DNA from: Ignavibacteriales bacterium | GTDB taxonomy: Bacteria > Bacteroidota > Ignavibacteria > Ignavibacteriales > Ignavibacteriaceae | Direction of reading: 5' to 3' | NCBI GenBank assembly: GCA_016707115.1 | Contig: JADJIH010000004.1 | Span: 12,106-76,105 of the forward strand | DNA length: 64,000 bases | In this document: positions 16,930 to 26,648 of the stretch, piece by piece | Layout of the letters: every line of letters starts with the position of its first letter | Position numbering within the stretch: position 1 is the first letter of the stretch | Notes under the pieces: generated by a model | Databases searched by the model: none | What the model saw: only the letters and a program-made list of their open reading frames with translations | What the model was told of the DNA's origin: nothing | Position numbers and translations under genes: made by a program

Positions 16930-17947
16930 TTAACATTTCCTCTGCTTTTAAAATAATTTGTTCAGGCAAAAGGTTCATTGCGCAATCAAATGTTTTAATA
17001 GGACACAAATTGTGACCATGAATTCCGCATGGTTTACATTTTAAGTCGTTATATCCAATTGATGAGCTTTTGTCGTTATAAGGGTAAAAACCGAATTCTG
17101 GAACGGTTGAGCAGTAAATGGTCAAAACCTTTACATCAGCACACATACCCATATGAGTTGGGGCGCTGTCATTTGATAGCAGCAACATTGAATGTTTTAA
17201 AAGTTCAATACTTTCCACAATTGAAAACTTTCCAGCTGAATCAATAACTTTTCCAGAGAATTTAGAAACTATATGTTCAGAAGTTACTCTATCATTTTCA
17301 CCACCGATTAAAACAACTCTAATTTTTCGATCAGCAAAATATTTACAAATTACTTCAAAATATTCTGAAGGATATTTCTTCGTATTCCAGACACTTCCTG
17401 GCGCAATTGCAATAAATCCGTCAATCAATTTATTTTGATTGATAAAAGCGTTTACTTTTTCAATTGAACGCTCGCTCGAATTTATCTCAGGAACAATTTT
17501 CCAGTTTTCATCGTTGTACACGAACCCAACTAAATCAAAATTTCGCTGTACTTCATGTTTAGTCGAATCGTATGATACAAGATTTTTGTAAACGTGAAAC
17601 AAAGTTGAGTTATCAAAACCAAAGGTCTCCCTCACTTCAAGTAACAGAACAATTAATGAGGTTCGTAATGATCGATGTGCAGAGTAAATTCTAGTATAAT
17701 TGTTTTGTTTTAATTGCTTTACAAATTTATAAGTACGAAGTAATGATTTGTGTTTGTCTTTTTTATCAATCACAATTGTATTATCAACAGATGGTGATGC
17801 TTCAAATATTTCCTTGGTTGCGGGAATGCATAATACATCAAGAGAACTGTTAGGAAAAAATTCCTTAAGTTTTTTTAATGCTGGCAAAGTAAGAATTGCA
17901 TCACCGGGAAACGCAGTCTGAATAAATAAAATATTCTCAGTATTCAA
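16922..17947 (-). CDS. Heptosyltransferase-like glycosyltransferase (GT9)
   Basis: GT9 enzymes add heptose or similar sugars to the lipopolysaccharide core. Visible features are the N-terminal ILFIQTAFPGDAILTLPALK, the C-terminal nucleotide-binding part with FIAIAPGSVWNTKKYPSEYF, SNDSAPTHMGMCADVKVLTIY and CKPCGIHGHNLCP near the end. The longest ATG frame begins at 18013 and would overlap lpxL by 65 bases with 22 unlikely residues. A TTG at 17945-17947, four bases past the lpxL stop and behind a GGAAG site at good spacing, gives the family-like start MNTENILFIQT, so I chose it. This start is inference. Confidence 0.85.
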   Translation of the reverse strand: MNTENILFIQTAFPGDAILTLPALKKLKEFFPNSSLDVLCIPATKEIFEASPSVDNTIVIDKKDKHKSLLRTYKFVKQLKQNNYTRIYSAHRSLRTSLIVLLLEVRETFGFDNSTLFHVYKNLVSYDSTKHEVQRNFDLVGFVYNDENWKIVPEINSSERSIEKVNAFINQNKLIDGFIAIAPGSVWNTKKYPSEYFEVICKYFADRKIRVVLIGGENDRVTSEHIVSKFSGKVIDSAGKFSIVESIELLKHSMLLLSNDSAPTHMGMCADVKVLTIYCSTVPEFGFYPYNDKSSSIGYNDLKCKPCGIHGHNLCPIKTFDCAMNLLPEQIILKAEEMLSD

Positions 17948-17948
17948 T

Positions 17949-18827
17949 TCAATGCTTCCATCTTTTGTGCATCCAGAACCATTGTTCAGGATGTTCACGA
18001 ATTGTTTTTTCAAGATAGTTCAACATTCTTTCTGATAACACTTTAACTTTTTCCTCTTGTTCAACTGGTAAGTCTTCTCGGCTTATTTCAATGATTTCTG
18101 CTTTATAAGAATAATCAGCTTGTCTTATTGATATTCCATATATTATTGGTGAATTCATTTTAAGCGATAAAATCGCCGGCCCAGTATAAACAGATGTCTT
18201 ACGCCCAAAAAATTCCAACTTAATACTATCTTCCGGACCTCTTTGATCAGCAACTAACGCCACTATCCCTTTGTTAAGTAGCTCGGAATAAATATTTCTA
18301 ATTGATGCACCTAAAGGAACAACAATATTTGTCCATTGGGTTCTGGCTCTATTCATCCAATCATTAACATATGGATTGCGTTGTGATTTGACTATTACAG
18401 ATAATTTTTTATTTAGTTGCAGACCTGCAGAAATTGCGATATACTCCCAATTACCAAAATGTGCTGATAATAATATTAATCCATTATTCTCTTGCACTTT
18501 CTTTTCAACTAATTCCAAATTATTAAACTGTACTTCTTTTTTTAATTGATTGATTGTAGTCCATGGTAAACATAAAATTTCAACAAAAGTAACTGCAAAA
18601 TTTTTATAACTACCATAAGCAATATTCTTAATCTCTTTGGAGGTTAAATCTGGGAAAGCATGTTTAAGATTGTCAAACACAACATCTTTGCGAATTGGAA
18701 TAATATAAAAGAAAAAGAAGGCAATAAAAGAAGAAAATTTTCTGGATAATCTTAACCCGAGAATTCGACAAAGAAAGCTTAATAATAAAAAGAGTATGTA
18801 TTCAATAATATTTTTCACATTACACAT
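17949..18827 (-). CDS. Lipid A biosynthesis lauroyl/acyl transferase family (LpxL/HtrB-like)
   Basis: The family transfers a secondary acyl chain to lipid A at the inner membrane. The 292-residue product has an N-terminal membrane anchor (IIEYILFLLLSFLCRILGL), the catalytic HFGNWE (H-x4-E near residue 123), and PEQWFWMHKRWKH at the C-terminus. An in-frame GTG three codons after the ATG is an alternative start. With the adjacent heptosyltransferase it forms an LPS assembly pair. Confidence 0.9.
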   Translation of the reverse strand: MCNVKNIIEYILFLLLSFLCRILGLRLSRKFSSFIAFFFFYIIPIRKDVVFDNLKHAFPDLTSKEIKNIAYGSYKNFAVTFVEILCLPWTTINQLKKEVQFNNLELVEKKVQENNGLILLSAHFGNWEYIAISAGLQLNKKLSVIVKSQRNPYVNDWMNRARTQWTNIVVPLGASIRNIYSELLNKGIVALVADQRGPEDSIKLEFFGRKTSVYTGPAILSLKMNSPIIYGISIRQADYSYKAEIIEISREDLPVEQEEKVKVLSERMLNYLEKTIREHPEQWFWMHKRWKH

Positions 18828-18888
18828 TAAGTTTATGTGTAAAAATAGTGAAATGATAGGATTTATTAATCAATTGAATTTCAACAAA

Positions 18889-18911
18889 AAAGCCCCTTAT
18901 CAAGAGGCTTT
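18889..18911 (-). terminator. Rho-independent terminator after GWxTD gene
   Basis: The arms AAAGCCCCTT and AAGAGGCTTT pair over 10 bp with a 3-base loop. The single mismatch becomes a G-U pair only in the minus-strand RNA, and T's follow on that strand. It therefore ends transcription of the GWxTD gene before lpxL. Confidence 0.75.
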
Positions 18912-18926
18912 AAAAACTCAGTATTA

Positions 18927-20297
18927 CTATCTGACGACAATGCGTCTTTGCCAGTTATCATCTCTTAATTCACCCCGCTTGGTAGAATGAAGTATAGTGT
19001 AGTCTGAAAATCCGGTAAGATCAGCAAAAACAAAATAAACACCACCTTCAATTTCTGTGTATTGCCATATTTCATAAGGTCTTGTTTCTAATTGATTCGG
19101 ATATCTTTCTATCTCTGTGGGTTCGCCATATAATAGAAAAACTCTGCCCCTGTCAGTTTTCCATCCCTGTTTACCCATAGAAGTATATCTCTCATTACAT
19201 ATTTGCACTCTCTGCATATAATTTCTGTAAAACTCATTTTTGTTCAGGTTTGCGTTTTCATCTTTAGCTTTCCAGAAATCAAACATATATTCTCTTTTGC
19301 CTTCAAGATTTGAAAGTTTCTCATATTTGTCAATTTCAGTTTTTGTGGCAAGATATTCCGATTTATCAAAAAGGTCATCCAATTCTTCCTCTGACATTGA
19401 GCCAAAACTAGAACTTAAAACAGCAGTAGTTGATACTTCAAATGTATCTGTAACTTGCACATCGGGATTGTATACAAAAAATTTCTTAGCTGAAGATACT
19501 CCTGTATTTCCTACACTATCAATTAATGCAATAACAAGAGTATAAGAATCAGTAGGATAATTGGATAATATGTGCGACCCAACTTCAACACGTGTATTGG
19601 AAGTTCTGGAAAGATACTTAGATTTTTCTTTAACAAGTTTTCCTTTACTATTATAAATCATCTGACTCATTTTCACTTGCTCACTTTTTATCGAATCAGA
19701 TTGTAGATTATAAACTTCCAAATAAAAAAACAATGCAGGCTGAGATATCCCAAAAACAACGTTTGGTATTGGTATAACCTCATATGTGTTTTTATAAAAG
19801 ATAGAACTGGTATTTTCACTTCCCTGTATCATCTTAGAAGCCAGTTGTATATCGCTGATACTCATAGAATGATGCATGTATGGAACTACTTTTATGTTTT
19901 CTTTTATCAGTCTGAATTTATCTGGATTGTGCATATCTGAGCCTGTAATTTCGCAAGTAAAACTACCTTTGGGTACTATAAATCCTAATGTCCCAACCAA
20001 AATCTGGCTATTTATAATAGATGTGTCTAAAATATCATGTTTCAATTTCCATTGATTAAAAACTATTGTATCCCCTTTAATATCGTCCTTAATAAATATT
20101 TTCAGCAATCCTTCTATTTTAGCATTTGAGTTTTCTGAATTTACTTTTAGTGATGCTTCATTGAAAGAGTAATAAAACTCTACATAATTTGATGATGTAT
20201 CGTATCCAAATTGTGCATAATCAAATTCAAATTCAAAATCTGATTGAGCAAAAGCTGGATAAATAAAAACGAAAAGGATAAAAACTATTTTTTTCAT
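18927..20297 (-). CDS. GWxTD domain-containing exported protein
   Basis: The 456-residue protein has a signal peptide (MKKIVFILFVFIYPAFAQ) and the eponymous GWxTD motif in MGKQGWKTDRGRVFLLYGEP near residue 385, followed by PYEIWQY and YFVFADLTGFSDYTILHS. The N-terminal 280 residues look like beta-sandwich repeats. GWxTD proteins are widespread in Acidobacteriota and Bacteroidota with no firm role. Here it is downstream of PorV-like, T9SS and TonB genes in the same direction, though terminators separate them. Confidence 0.85.
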   Translation of the reverse strand: MKKIVFILFVFIYPAFAQSDFEFEFDYAQFGYDTSSNYVEFYYSFNEASLKVNSENSNAKIEGLLKIFIKDDIKGDTIVFNQWKLKHDILDTSIINSQILVGTLGFIVPKGSFTCEITGSDMHNPDKFRLIKENIKVVPYMHHSMSISDIQLASKMIQGSENTSSIFYKNTYEVIPIPNVVFGISQPALFFYLEVYNLQSDSIKSEQVKMSQMIYNSKGKLVKEKSKYLSRTSNTRVEVGSHILSNYPTDSYTLVIALIDSVGNTGVSSAKKFFVYNPDVQVTDTFEVSTTAVLSSSFGSMSEEELDDLFDKSEYLATKTEIDKYEKLSNLEGKREYMFDFWKAKDENANLNKNEFYRNYMQRVQICNERYTSMGKQGWKTDRGRVFLLYGEPTEIERYPNQLETRPYEIWQYTEIEGGVYFVFADLTGFSDYTILHSTKRGELRDDNWQRRIVVR

Positions 20298-20326
20298 TGT
20301 AATTCTTCTTTATCATTAAATAAAAA

Positions 20327-20354
20327 AAGCGTCTATTGCATACAATAGACGCTT
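20327..20354 (-). terminator. Strong rho-independent terminator after PorV-like gene
   Basis: A perfect 12-bp stem (AAGCGTCTATTG / CAATAGACGCTT) with a 4-base loop is followed by seven T's on the minus strand. Confidence 0.9.
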
Positions 20355-20374
20355 AAATAAGAACCTGGCATTCA

Positions 20375-21394
20375 CTATTGGAAAGCTAATTTAACAGTAA
20401 AAATATGGTTGGATGTTGGAAAATCTTGAACATCCCTGTATGCATAATCAAAAGTTATGCCTAAGCCCGAACCAACATCATAATTTACACCTGCACCTGC
20501 AGCAAAACCATAGATAGACTCATCCATATTTTCAGTATACATTTGATAACCACCCCTTATGAAAAAAGTGTTCATGTAACTGTATTCCAAGCCAAAGTTA
20601 ATAGCATCATCTAAAGAATTATTTGCAACAAATGTACTGGCAAGCATAATCCGATTTTCTTCATCAAAATTTTCCTGATATGCAAGACTTAGTTGAAAAT
20701 AACTTGGTATTTGAAAAGGTTCAGCCACAACCTCATACGTACCATTAGGTGCGCCAATAACAGAACCAGGAACACCTGTCTGAACTCTTAAGTCCTGACC
20801 GGCATAAGACATGTTTGACCCAATATTATTAATAGTTGCACCGATTGAGAGGTTGCTATTAAATTTATACTGTACACCTGCATCAATAGCAAAACCACTG
20901 GCAATTGTATTACCAATAGTTTCATTTATAAACTTAACATTTGTTCCAATTGAAACACGATCAGTTAAAGTTTTGGAATAGGTTAATCCAATAGTTATAA
21001 ATGAAGGTGAATATGTACTACCTGTTCCATCAGGAAATTCATTTGTAGTAATCGGAATATCACCAATATCTAATGATTTAAGACTTAAAGCCACTGAGCC
21101 AAATTCACCAAGACTTGTACCTGCGGCAAAGTAAGAAATATTGATGTCAGCTACATAATTCATGTAACTAAACATAGCTTCTGATTTCTTCGAAACATCC
21201 ATACCGCCAGGGTTATAGTAAATTGATTCCAAGCCATCTACAGTTGCTACAAATGCTCCTGAGGTAGCGATGCTTCTAGCACCAACCGGAATCAACAATT
21301 GATCTGCACCAGTTGTTCCTCGACGCGATTTATCACCCGGATAAAGCGACACTGTAAAGAAAACTGTTAAAATTATTAGTACTATTTTTTTCAT
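20375..21394 (-). CDS. PorV/PorQ family outer-membrane beta-barrel protein
   Basis: The 339-residue product has a signal peptide (MKKIVLIILTVFFTVSLYPG) and the family's N-terminal pattern: QLLIPVGARSIATSGAFVAT, then ESIYYNPGGMDVS. The rest is alternating barrel strands (GLTYSKTLTDRVSIGTNVKF, FGLEYSYMNTFFIRGGYQMY) ending in an aromatic residue (TVKLAFQ). PorV proteins act with the T9SS translocon and sortase to release or attach cargo. The ATG at 21394 was chosen over one five codons upstream to give a clean signal peptide. In this genome group several PorV paralogues are common, and this one sits next to a large T9SS protein and a TonB receptor. Confidence 0.85.
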   Translation of the reverse strand: MKKIVLIILTVFFTVSLYPGDKSRRGTTGADQLLIPVGARSIATSGAFVATVDGLESIYYNPGGMDVSKKSEAMFSYMNYVADINISYFAAGTSLGEFGSVALSLKSLDIGDIPITTNEFPDGTGSTYSPSFITIGLTYSKTLTDRVSIGTNVKFINETIGNTIASGFAIDAGVQYKFNSNLSIGATINNIGSNMSYAGQDLRVQTGVPGSVIGAPNGTYEVVAEPFQIPSYFQLSLAYQENFDEENRIMLASTFVANNSLDDAINFGLEYSYMNTFFIRGGYQMYTENMDESIYGFAAGAGVNYDVGSGLGITFDYAYRDVQDFPTSNHIFTVKLAFQ

Positions 21395-21428
21395 TTCGAA
21401 ACTCCACATATGTTATAAATTTATAAAC

Positions 21429-21455
21429 TTGGGCAGGAAAACTAATCCTGCCCAA
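21429..21455 (-). terminator. Hairpin terminator after the 1198-residue T9SS protein
   Basis: A perfect 10-bp stem (TTGGGCAGGA / TCCTGCCCAA) with a 7-base loop lies 9 bases past the stop. The following T content on the minus strand is moderate, so termination may be partial and allow read-through into the PorV-like gene. Confidence 0.7.
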
Positions 21456-21464
21456 ATACAATCA

Positions 21465-24400
21465 TTAAAATCTGGGCAATTGTTTCTGTGGCATAATTAT
21501 CGAAAACTTCAAAACCTTATCTCCGTATTTCGGTGATGATACAATAGCTAGATATAACCCAGAGGCAACTCTTAAACCGGATTCATTCTGTAAGTTCCAA
21601 TTTAAAAATGGTGTAGTTGAATTTGGGTCTTTAACAAGTGTTCGTAACAATTGACCCGACAATGAATATATTTTAATTGATATTTCTTCGTTTGGAAGAT
21701 TTGTGAATGTCACAAAAGGATCGTCAGCTGCAAGGTTATTATAAGCTGTATATGGATTATAACCATACAACGGATTCGGATAGACATTTACTTTTTCAAA
21801 TAAATCTTTTGCCTGATCGTCAGAAAGAATATCTTTTACAACATTAAATTTATAAACATCATCAGAGGTATATGGATATACATCAACAGGAATTGTAAGT
21901 TTATCTCCATTTGAATAGAATGAACTTGCATCTTTTCTCTGCAATCCAACTACATAAAGAGCATTGAACCATGGAGAAATAAATATTTCCTTCTGTGTAT
22001 CTGTAATACCAATTGCATCTGGTGGAATTGGAGGTACGCTAACTGATCTTAATAAATCAGACCAGACTGTTACTGGGCCGCCAGGAGTATTAAACACACC
22101 ACCGGTATATTCAATCTGACTACCTGTTGCATCATAAGGCGCATCGAAGATCATAATAACTTCGCCTGATAGATTCAGTGAATCTGAAGGATCCCAATTT
22201 CCATCAGGATTTCCTTTTGGATATATGTTTGTGTTTCTGCGTTCTACAAAGCCAACTGCTAACTGACGTTGGTCTCCCGGAAACTTTTCATCCACTACCC
22301 ATGCTGTAAATGGAACATCTACAAATCCATTAGCCCTGTCATTAACTAAATCCCAATTACCTACTGTTCCTCTAGTAACTGTATCAGTAGGACCAACAGC
22401 AGATGCAAATGCGTATGAATTCGGTCGTGTAATATTTGAAGTTCCCTTATAGTTATTTAGATATCTATAAGCTTTACCTGATGTACCAAATCGTAGTTCA
22501 ACTTTTCTTAATCTATCAGCAGTTATGTAATCGGATTGTCTATTTCTAAATCCAAAAACATCATTACCATCAGGAATATCTTTTCCTACATAATAGACAC
22601 CTGTGGCAGATCCATCGCTAAATTCATCAAACCAATCAGATGAAGAAGGAGAATAAACTGGTGTACCCACCGAGCCTACAACATCTTCAATTTTTGTAAT
22701 GAATCCTTCTGTTAAAATCTGAGTAACATTATTTGGTTCATTGTAAAGATAATAATCACCGGAATCTACTAATACAGTTCCGGTTGTAAGATTCTTTAAT
22801 TGCCAAAACATATTATAATCTACAGTTGCATCATTTTTGAAAAATGATATCTGATACTCATTGTCTTTTAGATCAGGTTGACTTACAACATCGTATGTTA
22901 CGATGCCATTAGAAGCACCTGATATTTTATTTGCAGAAATAAGTTCAACGGGTGGCAAAAATAAATCTTCACCCATTAAAACTGTTAAAAGATTTTTATT
23001 ATTCTCAACTGCCTGAACAAAAGTTTGATCAGTCAAATAATAATCTCCGTAACTGCCAAATACTCCACCTGATTTGTTAACCAATGCATCATGATTTACA
23101 CCATAGGATGTTACTGCAAAATAATAAGGTTTCCCTTTTACAAGCGGGCCCTCTGTAAATGGATCTTGAGTAATCCTAAATCTGATTCTACCTGTTGCGG
23201 GATCTTTATAGATATTTGAGTCAAGAACATTTTCTGGTGGAGCTGCTGGATAGAGCATAAAAATTCCACCACTGTTACCATCTTTATAGTATAAGTTATT
23301 TACAGAGTCAGCAACCTGATATCTGCCTATTACTTTTATGTTTGGTTGACCATTTACTATTTCTGAGGAGCTATAAGTTTGAAAAGCATAAACATTATAA
23401 CCGCCATATTTAATATCCCACGAACTTGTCTTATTAGAATACTTAAATTGTTCTTCTGTTGGCCAAGAAAGTTCAATGAAATCTTCATTACTTTGAGTTG
23501 TTACTACAGGTGCTGGTGGTGGTGAAGGTGCCAAAAAGTTGAGATTAAATATAGTTTGAGCGCCGTCATCAATTTTTCGAGCAACGGTAATTGAATTTTT
23601 AGCGTCTGCACCCTGTCCAACTACATACGCAACTACAATTTCTTTCTCTTCCCCTTTTATTAAAGTGAATGGACCGGTATTTGTCATTTGTCTTGAATCA
23701 GCGGCTGTAACATTAATCCAGCCTGATCCATTGCCATTATTTGCAACAGGATCACCTGAATACCAGAATCTAGGATCCACAGTGGCGCAGTTAACGCCGC
23801 CGAGTACTGTACCATATGGAAAAGTACATGGATCAACATCCTCACCTTCTCTTCGTTTACCTAACATATAATTTCTGGCATGTTCTTTAGTATTGGGGTC
23901 ATTCAATGCGGCATCGCCATTTATGTACTGAATGAATGATGCAATGGGTAAATTTTTGGCACCTGGAAAAGTTTTTACCCCAATTGTCTGACCTCTGTAA
24001 CTATATGCGGTATCTAATGGAGTATCAATTCCATCATCATAAACACTATTACCGTTATTATCTACATATGTATCTCCAGAAATATAATCAACAGGACCAG
24101 AGAAAAAGTCTATCATATAACAAGGAGGATTTGATCCGTATTCAGTATCTGATCCGTTATTATATGTATAACCTGAATTTCTCTCAATATCACTTCCTAC
24201 CAAATCATCATTAGCATTTCCTAAATCCACATCTGCCCAAACGCCAAATAGTACGCTGTCTAACTGAGCTGGTTCATTTGGATCACCTAAACCAACATAC
24301 TTAAAACGATATCGTACAAAAATTAAATTTCCAATTGCACCACCTGAGGCAAAAGCAAAAACAGATTGTCTAACTTCTATACCATAAGGTGGAACATTAT

Positions 24401-25061
24401 TATATCTTCTTTGAGGAGCTGCTACACCATCCCAGTAAACTGTCCAAACAGTTTCATCTCCCAATATGTCTGGTTTATCCTCATCAAGATCCCACTGACC
24501 ATTACCATTATCAATTGGATTGTAAACACCATCACCATTTCCATCATAAAAATCAGCACCAAGATCCACAGCATCTTTCCAATCCTGCCAGGAAGTTCCA
24601 AAAACAGGGTCAGTAGCTTTTACAACATATATCTGTGCTCTTGGATCACCGGTTGTTCCTGCTAAACCAGGAACATAATCTTCAACCAAGGAAGCTGAAG
24701 CAACCGCATTAGAAAAAAGTGTTCCATTTGCATAACCACTAAGAAAGAAACCACCTGAAAAAAGGAAAACGTGATTGCCAAATTTTCCTCCAGCACCAGC
24801 AACTGTTGAGACCGGGTGAGGAAGATTTACAGCTGCAATAATACCTTTTTTATCTAATGGAAGATTAATATTATTGATAAATAACCTATATCCAGCACCT
24901 TTTTTACCACCTTCTTCAGTAGTATTAACTATTTTACCTAAAGTTTCCGTATTGGGTTTAGTACCTTTTTTATCATCGCCTAAAAATCCTAAAGATAATG
25001 GAGCCAATATCAATAGAATAATGAGGAAACGAAATTGGTACAAACTCTTATTGTTTTTCAT
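21465..25061 (-). CDS. Very large T9SS-exported protein (1198 residues)
   Basis: It starts with a hydrophobic signal (FRFLIILLILAPLSLGFLG) and ends with a divergent type-A sorting domain (VNVYPNPLYGYNPY, then ISIKIYSLSGQLLRTL, then ASGLYLAIVSS). The centre contains Asp/Asn-rich calcium-like loops (DPFYDGNGDGVYNPIDNGN-type) and fibronectin-like strands (EDFIELSWPTEEQ). The function is not recognisable. A GAGAGG site precedes the ATG. It follows the TonB receptor by 38 bases and is very probably in its operon, which suggests that cargo and receptor work on the same substrate or surface structure. Confidence 0.85.
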   Translation of the reverse strand: MKNNKSLYQFRFLIILLILAPLSLGFLGDDKKGTKPNTETLGKIVNTTEEGGKKGAGYRLFINNINLPLDKKGIIAAVNLPHPVSTVAGAGGKFGNHVFLFSGGFFLSGYANGTLFSNAVASASLVEDYVPGLAGTTGDPRAQIYVVKATDPVFGTSWQDWKDAVDLGADFYDGNGDGVYNPIDNGNGQWDLDEDKPDILGDETVWTVYWDGVAAPQRRYNNVPPYGIEVRQSVFAFASGGAIGNLIFVRYRFKYVGLGDPNEPAQLDSVLFGVWADVDLGNANDDLVGSDIERNSGYTYNNGSDTEYGSNPPCYMIDFFSGPVDYISGDTYVDNNGNSVYDDGIDTPLDTAYSYRGQTIGVKTFPGAKNLPIASFIQYINGDAALNDPNTKEHARNYMLGKRREGEDVDPCTFPYGTVLGGVNCATVDPRFWYSGDPVANNGNGSGWINVTAADSRQMTNTGPFTLIKGEEKEIVVAYVVGQGADAKNSITVARKIDDGAQTIFNLNFLAPSPPPAPVVTTQSNEDFIELSWPTEEQFKYSNKTSSWDIKYGGYNVYAFQTYSSSEIVNGQPNIKVIGRYQVADSVNNLYYKDGNSGGIFMLYPAAPPENVLDSNIYKDPATGRIRFRITQDPFTEGPLVKGKPYYFAVTSYGVNHDALVNKSGGVFGSYGDYYLTDQTFVQAVENNKNLLTVLMGEDLFLPPVELISANKISGASNGIVTYDVVSQPDLKDNEYQISFFKNDATVDYNMFWQLKNLTTGTVLVDSGDYYLYNEPNNVTQILTEGFITKIEDVVGSVGTPVYSPSSSDWFDEFSDGSATGVYYVGKDIPDGNDVFGFRNRQSDYITADRLRKVELRFGTSGKAYRYLNNYKGTSNITRPNSYAFASAVGPTDTVTRGTVGNWDLVNDRANGFVDVPFTAWVVDEKFPGDQRQLAVGFVERRNTNIYPKGNPDGNWDPSDSLNLSGEVIMIFDAPYDATGSQIEYTGGVFNTPGGPVTVWSDLLRSVSVPPIPPDAIGITDTQKEIFISPWFNALYVVGLQRKDASSFYSNGDKLTIPVDVYPYTSDDVYKFNVVKDILSDDQAKDLFEKVNVYPNPLYGYNPYTAYNNLAADDPFVTFTNLPNEEISIKIYSLSGQLLRTLVKDPNSTTPFLNWNLQNESGLRVASGLYLAIVSSPKYGDKVLKFSIIMPQKQLPRF

Positions 25062-25098
25062 TTTTAATGTCCTCTCAACTTTAAAAAATTCTGAATAA

Positions 25099-25998
25099 TT
25101 ATAAGCTTATGTTTGAGAAGTTCAATTTAAAGCCAAGTTTAATTAATCTTGGAATACCAAAATTAGCCGGATTATTTTCCAGGCTCTTATAGTCTTGAAC
25201 ATATCCTTCACCTTTCAATTCTGAAGTAGCCTTTCCTCCAGGTGTATTTAAATATTCAGTTGTATATGGACTGCCAGTCGATCTATACACGGTTGTAATA
25301 TTATCAGCATCCAGAAGATTTTCTATCCATATGTATGGTGAAAGTATAATATCACCAATTGCAAAGCTTTTCTCCATCTTAAAATCAAGTCTAATTGATC
25401 CAGGAGCAAATGCTGAATTGATGTATCCTTTTGTTTGTGAAAGAATTCCATTATCGCCTAATAGATTCCATTGATCCATTGGTGTATAAGGGCGACCGCT
25501 GCTAAATGATAATAACAAATTAGCATTAAACATTTCCAGCCATCCCAATTCACCTTTTGGAACATAAAAATCTACGTTAACGACACCTGTATGTCTTTGA
25601 TCAAAATTTAATGGAGCAATAACTTTTGGTGCTGCATTATCGGTATTTCTAAATACTGCAGTTTGACTAGAGGATGTAGATGAGCCAGTTCCTTCCGCAA
25701 TTGAAAATGTATATTGTGCAGATACACTGAAGTAGCTCAAGTGAGTAATATCAAGAGAAAGTGCAATACCTTTTGTTGTACCAAAGTCTGCGTTCTCAGG
25801 ATATATAGCATCAAGCAATGGACCATCGACTTCCTGTCTAAATTTATGATTTTGCACATTAACCAAGTCTCTAATATTTTTATAGAAAGCAGTAATGTTT
25901 AAAGCTGAGTTGTCACTTAATAACTGACGGAAACCAACTTCATACTGAATTGTTTCTTCAACTCTTAATGCTCCGTTGAATCCACTTTGTGGTGCCAT
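25099..25998 (-). CDS. TonB-dependent receptor, C-terminal fragment (frameshifted)
   Basis: This 299-residue frame holds the last part of the beta barrel: FNGALRVEETIQYEVGFRQL, LNITAFYKNIRDLVN, FDQRHTGVVNVDFYVPKG and a C-terminal strand LIKLGFKLNFSNISL. It overlaps the previous fragment in another frame at 25965-25998. Reading one more T in the short T-run near 25999 would join the two as NEYFDMAPQSGFN, an ordinary receptor sequence. The break therefore looks like a one-base error in a homopolymer and not a real gene end. Confidence 0.85.
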   Translation of the reverse strand: MAPQSGFNGALRVEETIQYEVGFRQLLSDNSALNITAFYKNIRDLVNVQNHKFRQEVDGPLLDAIYPENADFGTTKGIALSLDITHLSYFSVSAQYTFSIAEGTGSSTSSSQTAVFRNTDNAAPKVIAPLNFDQRHTGVVNVDFYVPKGELGWLEMFNANLLLSFSSGRPYTPMDQWNLLGDNGILSQTKGYINSAFAPGSIRLDFKMEKSFAIGDIILSPYIWIENLLDADNITTVYRSTGSPYTTEYLNTPGGKATSELKGEGYVQDYKSLENNPANFGIPRLIKLGFKLNFSNISL

Positions 25999-26648
25999 AT
26001 CAAATACTCATTGTAGCAATATGGCCCAAAATAAACATCATTCAATTCAGGTAACTGAATAAATCTACCGTATTGAGCATGAAATACCGTTCCTGAGGTA
26101 ACTGGGAATCCAATTCCAATTCTTGGAGATAACTCAACTTCAGCATCTCTTATCTGAAAATCTCCTGTGTCAAAATCATATGGATCTGATCCACCAGCAT
26201 AAGGAAGTGCAGGGTCTTTGAGAACATAAGATTTTAGATTATAGTAATCCATTCTTAAACCGATATTAAGAACTATATCCTGTAATTCAAATCTATCCTG
26301 CAGATATGCATAACCGATATCCGGTTTGTATGGTCTTAAGAATTGATTTGCTTCATCAGTTGTAGTTTTGGTTTGTCCGGTTACATCATACCCATACACA
26401 AATGGCTGTATTGCTTCAAACTTCTCAGGGTCTGATAGATTATCGGGTTGCTGAGCATAAGACCCCGCAAATACTCCATACCCTCTAACAGTATGCTGCG
26501 AGAAGCCTGTACCAAATTCTAAAAGATGGTTATCAATTTGCGATGTAATATCGAAATCAATAAAGAATGCATCATCCTCTCTTTTCTGATATAACCCACC
26601 GCCTGTATAACCGTAAGGTCTAAAAACACCATTCTCATCAACAATCAT
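25965..26648 (-). CDS. TonB-dependent receptor, middle fragment (frameshifted)
   Basis: The 227-residue frame continues the barrel (HLLEFGTGFSQHTVRGYGVF, YLQDRFELQDIVLNIGLRMD, LSPRIGIGFPVTSGTVFHAQ and YGRFIQLPELNDVYFGPY). Its apparent start MIVDENGVFRPYGYTGGGLY directly continues the sequence of the upstream fragment after a one-base shift near 26640-26650. It is not an independent gene. Confidence 0.85.
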   Translation of the reverse strand: MIVDENGVFRPYGYTGGGLYQKREDDAFFIDFDITSQIDNHLLEFGTGFSQHTVRGYGVFAGSYAQQPDNLSDPEKFEAIQPFVYGYDVTGQTKTTTDEANQFLRPYKPDIGYAYLQDRFELQDIVLNIGLRMDYYNLKSYVLKDPALPYAGGSDPYDFDTGDFQIRDAEVELSPRIGIGFPVTSGTVFHAQYGRFIQLPELNDVYFGPYCYNEYLIWHHKVDSTEH

